A stretch of 14,776 bases of DNA from Lysobacteraceae bacterium (GTDB lineage: Bacteria > Pseudomonadota > Gammaproteobacteria > Xanthomonadales > Xanthomonadaceae), in assembly GCA_027483745.1 (NCBI GenBank), contig JAIXTZ010000263.1, positions 1 through 14,776 on the forward strand, read 5' to 3'. The notes beneath the pieces are model-generated. The model made no database searches, was not told the DNA's origin, and saw nothing but the letters and a program-made list of their open reading frames with translations. Of the stretch, positions 1 through 5,370 are shown in pieces; position 1 is the stretch's first letter; every line of letters begins with the position of its first letter. The translations under genes and the position numbers were made by a program.

Positions 1-104
1 ACCTGCCCTACGAGGACGAACTGCGAACGGTCTTCGGCCGCGGCGAGCTGCTCGCGGAACAGGGCGGCTTCAAGGTCTACCGCGCGTGGGAGCCCAAGCC
101 GTGA
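1..104 (+). CDS. rsmC: RsmC-like 16S rRNA (guanine-N2)-methyltransferase, C-terminal end only
   Basis: Only the last 33 complete codons are present (the first complete codon begins at base 3), ending in TGA at 102-104. The visible tail has the pattern LPYxxxLxxxFG...LAE..GFKVYRA. As I recall it, this matches the extreme C-terminus of RsmC/RlmG-type SAM-dependent methyltransferases, where the E. coli protein also ends in an LPY...FG...FKVYRA block. RsmC methylates the exocyclic amine of a guanine in 16S rRNA (G1207 in E. coli) using S-adenosylmethionine. The next gene is another 16S rRNA modification enzyme, and the stop codon overlaps its GTG start by 4 bp, which supports the call and suggests translational coupling. 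The catalytic part lies outside the window, so a related methyltransferase family cannot be excluded. Confidence 0.62.
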   Translation, partial: LPYEDELRTVFGRGELLAEQGGFKVYRAWEPKP

Positions 105-856
105 GCGGCAAGGCGGTGAGGCTCCGCCAGTACCTGCAGTCGCTGGGTTACGGCACGCGCCGCGAGGTGGAAGCGTTGATCGCCGAAGGCCGCGTCACCA
201 GTGCGGACGGCGAAGCGCTGTACGTGGATGACGAAGTCGGCGAGGGCGCACCGTCGCGCGGCGGGCATCGGCTGCCGCACGCGGCCATCCGCTTCGATGG
301 CGAGGCGCTGGATGCACCGCCGGGCCTGCTCGCCGTGCTGCACAAGCCGGTCGGCGTGACGTGTTCGACGAAGGACCCCGGCCGCCTCGTCTACGACCTG
401 CTGCCGCCGCGCTGGAAGGCGCGCGACCCGATCGTGTCGCCGGTGGGGCGGCTCGACAAGGACACCTCGGGACTGCTGCTGTTCACCGATGATGGCCAGT
501 TGCTGCATCGCCTCACCAGCCCGAAGTACCACCAGCCCAAGGTGTATCGCGCCACGTTGGCCGAAGACCTGCGCGGCAACGAAGCCGCGCTGTTCGCTGC
601 CGGCACCTTGATGCTGGAGGGCGAACACAAGCCGCTGCTGCCGGCGGAGTTCGACGTGCTGGGCCCGCGCGAGGCTCGGCTGACGCTGCACGAGGGTCGC
701 TACCACCAGGTGCGGCGGATGTTCGCCGCCACCGGCAATGCCGTGGCCACCCTGCATCGCGAGGCGATCGGCGGGCTCACGCTCGACGCGCTGCGGCTGG
801 ACCCCGGAACGTGGCGGATGCTCACCGCGGCGGAGCGCGCGCTGCTGGGCAGCTGA
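101..856 (+). CDS. rsuA: 16S rRNA pseudouridine synthase RsuA
   Basis: The protein has 251 residues, close to the usual RsuA length of about 230-250. An S4 RNA-binding domain fills roughly residues 6-70. It is followed by the RsuA/RluB/E/F catalytic domain with GRLDKDTSGLLLFTDDG at 116-132; Asp119 is the expected catalytic nucleophile. LHKPVGVTCST (80-90), LTSPKYH (138-144) and EGRYHQVRRMFAATGN (198-213) also follow E. coli RsuA closely. RsuA isomerises a single uridine (U516 in E. coli) of 16S rRNA to pseudouridine during small-subunit assembly. I chose the GTG at 101 over the GTG at 86. It gives a 4-bp GTGA overlap with the upstream stop and has a GGGAG ribosome-binding site at 88-92, eight bases away; the earlier GTG would only add five residues before the S4 domain. 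The related synthases RluB, RluE and RluF are less likely because the length and S4 layout fit RsuA. Confidence 0.88.
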   Translation: MSGKAVRLRQYLQSLGYGTRREVEALIAEGRVTSADGEALYVDDEVGEGAPSRGGHRLPHAAIRFDGEALDAPPGLLAVLHKPVGVTCSTKDPGRLVYDLLPPRWKARDPIVSPVGRLDKDTSGLLLFTDDGQLLHRLTSPKYHQPKVYRATLAEDLRGNEAALFAAGTLMLEGEHKPLLPAEFDVLGPREARLTLHEGRYHQVRRMFAATGNAVATLHREAIGGLTLDALRLDPGTWRMLTAAERALLGS

Positions 857-878
857 CCCCGGCGAGGGGGCGATCAGC
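852..878. terminator. Possible hairpin between convergent rsuA and the methyltransferase fusion
   Basis: GCTGA (852-856) can pair with TCAGC (874-878), and CCCC (857-860) can pair with GGGG just inside, leaving a small loop and a short bulge. The structure contains both convergent stop codons (854-856 on plus, 874-876 on minus), which are only 17 bp apart. No T-tract follows on either strand, so intrinsic termination is uncertain. It may simply be a folded 3' end. Confidence 0.3.
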
Positions 879-2784
879 CGCGGTTGAAGTCGCCGATGCC
901 CTCGACGATGGCCTTGATCGCGACGCGCTCGGCGTCGGTCAAGTGCGGGTTCCACGCATCCATCAGCAGGATCACGCGGGTCTCGCCGCTCGCATTGCGC
1001 GCCTCGTGCAGGAAGGTGTCGTCGAACGCCCAGGCCTCGCCTTCGCGCCAGTGCCGCTCGTCGCCGCCCACCGTCAACGTGCAGCCGTCCGGCACCACCA
1101 GCGGCAGGTGCACCACGACGCGCGCGTTGGTGACGCCGTAGTGCGGCTTGATGTGGGTCCCGGGCGCGAGGATCGAGAAGCAGATCTCCGGGGCGTGTTC
1201 ATGGATCCGCACCAGCGGCAGCGTTTCGAGCGCCGCAGCCGTCCGCGGGGCCTGCTGCGCGGCATCGGCATGGTGCTGGCCGTCGCGGTAGAAGAAGTAA
1301 GCGTCCCAGCGCGCCTGATCGCCGCCCAGGTACGGTTCGAGCGAGGTGCCGTCCGGTGCCTGCAGGAACGGCCGCACGCCGTCGCGTTGGGCGAGCACTG
1401 CCATCGCTTCCTCGCGCATCGCTGGAAATGCGGCTTCAAGTGCGGGCAGCCACGGAAACAGCCCCCGGTCGAACCAGGGCGTGGCGGGCAGGCCCGGGAT
1501 GTGGAGGAAGCGCGGCGCTTGGCGTGCGTCCTGCGGCGGATGCGCCTCGGCGCCCAGGTGGTGGGCGAGACCGGCGCGGACGCGCGCCATCGCCTCGCGT
1601 CCGAAGCGGGCTTCGAGGGGGTCCATCAGACCCATCAGCACCGGAACCCGCTGCTCCCGCACGACCGCCATCGCATGGAGGACGTCGGCGCGGAGACCGG
1701 GCGGCGTGCTCGCTTCATCGAGCCAGAGGCCGCGCCCCTGCGCGATCATCAGCGCCCTGAAGTAGGCGCCGACCGCCTCGGTGGCTCGCCCGCTGGATTC
1801 CAGCAGCTGGCCGAGCTGAAGGTGCGCGGCCGGCATCTGGGCATCAAGGCGGATGGCTTCGCGGAACGCGGCTTCGGCCTCCTCGAGGCGTCGTTCCGCC
1901 CTCAGCACCACGCCGCGGCGGCGGGCCTCGTGCGCCGGCGTCGGCATCGGGATGGCGGGAGCGGCCGGCGCGAGCGCTTCGACGAACAGCGAGTAGTGGC
2001 CGCCCTCGTGCGTGGCACCGGCCACGGCGCTCTGGTCGTCGAGGCGGAGCGCCGGGTCGTCGCTGGCCATGTAGCCACTGCGCACCACGCTTTCGAAGCC
2101 GGCTTCGCGCAGCAGGTGCGACAGCGTTTCGAAGTCGTAGCCGAACTTGTGCGCCTCGAAGAGGTAGCCCGGATCCGGGCCGGCGCCGGCGTAGTTGAGG
2201 AACTGGGCCAGCAGCGGACCCTCGCCGTGGGCGTTCGCCCAATGCGCGGCCCGTTTCGCGAAGAAGGCCCGGTCGCCGCGCTGGTAGGCGTCAATCAGCT
2301 GGCGCACGTCGGGCACCACGAGGCGCACGCGGCCGCCCGGCGCGAGCACGCGCTTCAGCTCGGCGAGGAAGGCCATCGCGTCGTGCGGGAAGAACAGGTG
2401 TTCGAACAGGTGCGAGACAAACACGTGGCTGGCTGACCCGTCGGCGAACGGCAGGCCCCACTGGACGTTCCAGCACAGTGGGGCCGGATGCACGTCGAGG
2501 TTCACCCAGCCGGGCAGCGCGTGGGCGCCGCAGCCGATGTGCAGCTTCAGGCCGCGGGCGTTGGCATCGAGGCCCAGTCGCGCGCGCTGCGCGGCGAGCC
2601 AGGCCGGCCGCGTCGCCGACAGCGCTTGTCGCAGGTCGTGCACCTGCGCGAGCAGATCGCGCACGCGCGCATCCGCCGCTCCGGTGCCGCCCAGCACCGC
2701 GTCCGCCTCGGGGCCGAAGGCGCGGAGGTCGCCGGACAGCTCGTAGACGGCACGCGCCAGCGCGGCGAGGGTGGGGTGGCTCAT
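874..2784 (-). CDS. SAM methyltransferase-TPR-aspartyl/asparaginyl beta-hydroxylase fusion
   Basis: One uninterrupted 636-residue frame carries three modules. Residues about 79-270 are a class I SAM methyltransferase: motif I is LHIGCGAHALPGWVNLD (81-97), with a later LKRVLAPGGRVRLVVPD (143-159) as in Methyltransf_11/COG4627-type proteins. After a Pro/Ala linker come two TPR-like helical hairpins (about 283-316 and 317-350). Residues about 430-620 are an Asp/Asn beta-hydroxylase domain. Its likely iron ligands are His548 (in HIKPHYGVTN) and His593 (in FDDTFLHEARN); Gly550 sits where other oxygenases carry an acid, as in human AspH. Arg555 and Arg603 sit where AspH binds 2-oxoglutarate. The start is the ATG at 2784, preceded by a GAAGG site that overlaps the TGA of the upstream oxygenase gene, implying coupled translation; an in-frame upstream extension would run into that gene. 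No signal peptide is seen, so it is probably cytoplasmic. The domains are clear; the substrate is unknown. Confidence 0.82.
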   Translation of the reverse strand: MSHPTLAALARAVYELSGDLRAFGPEADAVLGGTGAADARVRDLLAQVHDLRQALSATRPAWLAAQRARLGLDANARGLKLHIGCGAHALPGWVNLDVHPAPLCWNVQWGLPFADGSASHVFVSHLFEHLFFPHDAMAFLAELKRVLAPGGRVRLVVPDVRQLIDAYQRGDRAFFAKRAAHWANAHGEGPLLAQFLNYAGAGPDPGYLFEAHKFGYDFETLSHLLREAGFESVVRSGYMASDDPALRLDDQSAVAGATHEGGHYSLFVEALAPAAPAIPMPTPAHEARRRGVVLRAERRLEEAEAAFREAIRLDAQMPAAHLQLGQLLESSGRATEAVGAYFRALMIAQGRGLWLDEASTPPGLRADVLHAMAVVREQRVPVLMGLMDPLEARFGREAMARVRAGLAHHLGAEAHPPQDARQAPRFLHIPGLPATPWFDRGLFPWLPALEAAFPAMREEAMAVLAQRDGVRPFLQAPDGTSLEPYLGGDQARWDAYFFYRDGQHHADAAQQAPRTAAALETLPLVRIHEHAPEICFSILAPGTHIKPHYGVTNARVVVHLPLVVPDGCTLTVGGDERHWREGEAWAFDDTFLHEARNASGETRVILLMDAWNPHLTDAERVAIKAIVEGIGDFNRG

Positions 2785-2797
2785 CGCGACGCGGCCT

Positions 2798-3379
2798 TCA
2801 GAACAGCAGGTAGGTGGAGAGAATGTACTTGTCGCCGCTGATCGGCGGGCGGCCCTCGTGCTGGAACATCCAGTACGGCGGGAAGACGACGAGGCGCCCC
2901 GCCTTCGGCCTGACCGCAAGATCGAGGTCGACGAAGGCGGTTTCGCCGCCGTCCGCCACGTCGTTCAAGTACCAGAGGAACACGAGGTAGCGATTCGCGA
3001 CCGGCCCCACCGAATCGAAATGCGGCTGGAAGCGTTCGTCGCCGTCGTTCCGGTAGCGCTTCAGGATCCACTCGCTGGTCTTGGTCGTCGCCGGCACCGG
3101 CAGCGTCAGCCCGAGCGCGGCGTTGTAGCGCGCCAGGAAATGGTGCATGCCGTCGAGCAGCGACTGGCGGAAGGCGGCGTCGGACAGCGGGCCGATGTCG
3201 AGTTCGGTCCAGGCGCTGCCCGACAGCCAATCGCGACGGTGGCGGCCATTGGCCACCTGCTGCTCGCCGAGGGCTTCGAAACCCCGCACCAGCTGTTGGC
3301 ACACGGGCCGGGGCAGGGCGTCGTCGAAGACCTGCACGAAGCGCGACAGGCGGTCACGCGGATCGGAAGCCGGTGTCAC
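2798..3379 (-). CDS. 2-oxoglutarate/Fe(II)-dependent oxygenase, prolyl-4-hydroxylase-like
   Basis: The protein has 193 residues and is a compact double-stranded beta-helix oxygenase. The iron-binding triad is visible as His120-x-Asp122 (in QPHFDSVG) and His174 (in FQHEGRPP). Lys184 in GDKYILSTYLLF is the expected contact to the 2-oxoglutarate carboxylate, as in P4H-type enzymes (2OG-FeII_Oxy_3/4 families). The segment YLVFLWYLNDVADGGETAF (131-149) is the typical core-strand sequence of this group. Such enzymes hydroxylate amino-acid side chains, free or in peptides, or small molecules; which applies here cannot be told. The start is a GTG at 3377-3379 with AAAGGA just upstream, a well-placed Shine-Dalgarno. 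The gene leads a two-gene minus-strand operon with the methyltransferase/AspH fusion 13 bp downstream and is divergent from the sulfotransferase. No signal peptide is seen. Confidence 0.82.
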   Translation of the reverse strand: MTPASDPRDRLSRFVQVFDDALPRPVCQQLVRGFEALGEQQVANGRHRRDWLSGSAWTELDIGPLSDAAFRQSLLDGMHHFLARYNAALGLTLPVPATTKTSEWILKRYRNDGDERFQPHFDSVGPVANRYLVFLWYLNDVADGGETAFVDLDLAVRPKAGRLVVFPPYWMFQHEGRPPISGDKYILSTYLLF

Positions 3380-3436
3380 GGGAATCCTTTACGATGCGGC
3401 GCGCCGCCGCAGGCGAATCATAGACAAGGAGCCCGG
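3380..3436. promoter_or_regulatory. 57-bp divergent control region between oxygenase and sulfotransferase genes
   Basis: This short spacer must hold the leaders, and probably the promoters, of two divergent genes. It contains both ribosome-binding sites: AAGGAG at 3426-3431 for the plus gene and AAAGGA for the minus gene. A perfect 12-bp palindrome (GCGGCGCGCCGC, 3396-3407) lies near its centre. A TATGAT hexamer on the minus strand (3417-3422) is a plausible -10 box for the oxygenase. A TACGAT at 3390-3395 is a weaker candidate for the plus gene. Neither has a convincing -35 box, so the exact promoters are unresolved. Shared regulation of both directions is an inference from the geometry. Confidence 0.4.
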
Positions 3437-5308
3437 ATGGCCACAGGCCAGAGCAACGAGGCGCAGACCGCGGAAGCGGCGCTCCAGGCGGCCTTCGAAG
3501 CGCTCGGACAGGGCGATGCGACCGGAGCCGAGTCGCGGGCCCGCCGTGTCCTCGCGATCGCCGGAGCGAGCGACCCCCTGACGGCGTCCGTGGATGCCGT
3601 GGTCGTCCTTGCGCTGGCCTTGGCCCAGCAGCGCCGCGCCGCCGAAGCCTTGCCGCTGTTCGAGGCACTGGTGGCGCGGCAGCCGCAGGTGCCCGAGCAC
3701 TGGTCGAATCTCGGTAACGCGTTGTGCGAGCTCGGCCGCGAGGCCGACGCGCTGCCGCCGCTGCAGCAGGCTTTCCAGCGGGGCGACCGCAGTGCTGCGC
3801 TCTTCTATGCGCTGGCGCGTGCGGAGCTGGCGAACGGCCGGCCGCTGCCGGCCTTGACCTGCATCGACCGCGCCCTTGCGCTCGAAGCGCTCGACCCGGA
3901 ATTCCTTCTGTTCCGCGCGCGCGTGCTGTTCGCGATGGACGAAACCGACCAGGCGGCCGCGACCTTGGCATCGCTGCGCTCGCCGGCCCTGCCCTTCGAC
4001 CTTCGCGTCGAGGCCGCCGAGATCCAGCTCAACCTTGCGAATTACGCGGACGCGCAGCGCGCCTTCGAGGCCCTGCTGGTGGAAGACCCGGGGCATCCCG
4101 GCGCACTGATCGGGCTTTCGACCTGTCATGAGCGCCACAACCGGCTGGACGAGGCCGAGGCGGTACGCGCCCGGGTGGACGAGGCGCGCGCGCGCGCCGT
4201 GCCGGACGTCGGAAGCGCGCTGGCGCAGCTCGACGCGCGGCTGGCCGCCCGCCGCGGCCGCCCCGAGGTCGCCCGCGCGCTGTTCGAAGCGGTGCTCGTC
4301 GATCCGCCGCGTGATCCCGCGCTGCGCACCAACCTCCGTTTCGAACTCGGCAAGGCCTGCGTGGAGATGCGCGACCACGCCGCGGCTTTTTCGGCCTTCT
4401 CCCTGGGCCACGCGGAGCGCCTCGCGCACGTCAATGCCGCGCATCCGAATCTGATGCGCGAGGACGGGCTGCTCGCCGCCTTGGATCGCGCCGTGCCGGC
4501 GTTCCGCACCGGCGTTCGCGAGGGAGCCGACGACGGCCACCGGGATCCGCTGTTCGTCGTGGGTTTCCCGCGCTCGGGCACGACGCTTCTCGAGCAGCTG
4601 CTGGACGCGCACCCCGGCCTCGCCTCCTTCGACGAGCAGCCCTTCCTGCAGCGCCTCGTGACCCGCATGAACGCTTCGCCGGCCGGCTACCCGGGCGGCC
4701 TGGTCGACCTCCCCGCGGCGCATCGCCGCGACTTCCGCGCCCAGTACTTCGCGGACGTGCAGCGGCAGCGGCCGGATCTCGCGGCTCGGCGCCCGGTCGA
4801 CAAGAATCCCCTCTACCTCGTCCGCCTGCCGCTGGTGGCGGCGCTGTTCCCCGACGCCCAGGCCGTGCTGGCGCTGCGCCACCCCTGCGACGTCGTCGTC
4901 TCCTGCTGGATGCAGAACTTCCGCGCGCCCGCCTTCGCGGTGACCTTCGAGACACTGAAGAGCACGGCGCGGATGTACGACCGCGTGTTCCGCACGTATT
5001 TCGATTTCCGCGACGCCATCGGCGTGCCCACCCACGTGCTGCGCTACGAGGACCTCGTCGCCGACGTGGCGGGGGAAGGCCGCCGGCTGTTCGCCTTCCT
5101 CGGCCTCGACTGGCGCGATGAGCTGCTTGGCTTCACCGAGCGGGCGAAGTCGCGCGGCGTCATCAGCACGCCGAGCTACACGCAGGTCGTGCAGCCGGTG
5201 AACCGCCGCGCGGTCGGTCGGTGGCAGGCGTGGCGGCCGTGGTTCGACGGCGAGACGCTCGAGCTGCTCGCCCCTTGGGCGGAACGCTTCGGCTATTCCC
5301 TCGACTGA
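3437..5308 (+). CDS. TPR-repeat sulfotransferase (Sulfotransfer_3-like)
   Basis: The protein has 623 residues. About 10-345 is helical and repeat-rich, with recognisable TPR units (for example HWSNLGNALCELGREADALPP near 88-108). The C-terminal half is a PAPS-dependent sulfotransferase. GFPRSGTTLLEQLLDAHP (376-393) is the 5'-phosphosulfate loop, and R481-HPC-D485-VVV-S489 is the 3'-phosphate-binding element. A late TPSYTQVVQPVNRRAVGRW block (578-596) is typical of TPR-sulfotransferases and tyrosylprotein-sulfotransferase-like proteins. The expected reaction moves sulfate from 3'-phosphoadenylyl-sulfate to a hydroxyl acceptor, often tyrosine or sugar; the acceptor here is unknown. The ATG at 3437 has a perfect AAGGAG five bases upstream. 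The frame stays open further upstream, but that part lies antisense to the oxygenase and is not used. No signal peptide or membrane anchor is seen, consistent with cytoplasmic action before export. The gene ends at a shared hairpin terminator facing the TonB receptor. Confidence 0.85.
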   Translation: MATGQSNEAQTAEAALQAAFEALGQGDATGAESRARRVLAIAGASDPLTASVDAVVVLALALAQQRRAAEALPLFEALVARQPQVPEHWSNLGNALCELGREADALPPLQQAFQRGDRSAALFYALARAELANGRPLPALTCIDRALALEALDPEFLLFRARVLFAMDETDQAAATLASLRSPALPFDLRVEAAEIQLNLANYADAQRAFEALLVEDPGHPGALIGLSTCHERHNRLDEAEAVRARVDEARARAVPDVGSALAQLDARLAARRGRPEVARALFEAVLVDPPRDPALRTNLRFELGKACVEMRDHAAAFSAFSLGHAERLAHVNAAHPNLMREDGLLAALDRAVPAFRTGVREGADDGHRDPLFVVGFPRSGTTLLEQLLDAHPGLASFDEQPFLQRLVTRMNASPAGYPGGLVDLPAAHRRDFRAQYFADVQRQRPDLAARRPVDKNPLYLVRLPLVAALFPDAQAVLALRHPCDVVVSCWMQNFRAPAFAVTFETLKSTARMYDRVFRTYFDFRDAIGVPTHVLRYEDLVADVAGEGRRLFAFLGLDWRDELLGFTERAKSRGVISTPSYTQVVQPVNRRAVGRWQAWRPWFDGETLELLAPWAERFGYSLD

Positions 5309-5317
5309 CGCGCAAAG

Positions 5318-5349
5318 AAAAACCGCGCGGGTCGCCCCGCGCGGTTTCC
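5318..5349. terminator. Bidirectional rho-independent terminator
   Basis: A perfect 12-bp stem (AAACCGCGCGGG at 5320-5331 with CCCGCGCGGTTT at 5336-5347) encloses a TCGC loop. T-rich tracts follow on both strands: TTTCCTTGTTT on plus and TTTTTCTTTG on minus. It sits in the 62-bp gap between the convergent sulfotransferase and TonB-receptor genes and should end both transcripts. Confidence 0.9.
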
Positions 5350-5370
5350 TTGTTTCCGTTCGATCGTCGA

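Noticed and set aside
811..2436. Plus-strand frame of 541 codons downstream of rsuA
   Set aside because: It overlaps the rsuA 3' end and is antisense to the fusion gene; its translation is compositionally biased with no domain.
2785..2919. Upstream 45-codon extension of the methyltransferase/AspH fusion
   Set aside because: The extension is Arg/Ser-rich and overlaps the 3' end of the oxygenase gene, whereas ATG 2784 has a good ribosome-binding site.
3389..5035. Open minus-strand frame of 548 codons antisense to the sulfotransferase
   Set aside because: No motif or ribosome-binding site fits, while the plus strand shows PAPS-binding motifs and a perfect Shine-Dalgarno.
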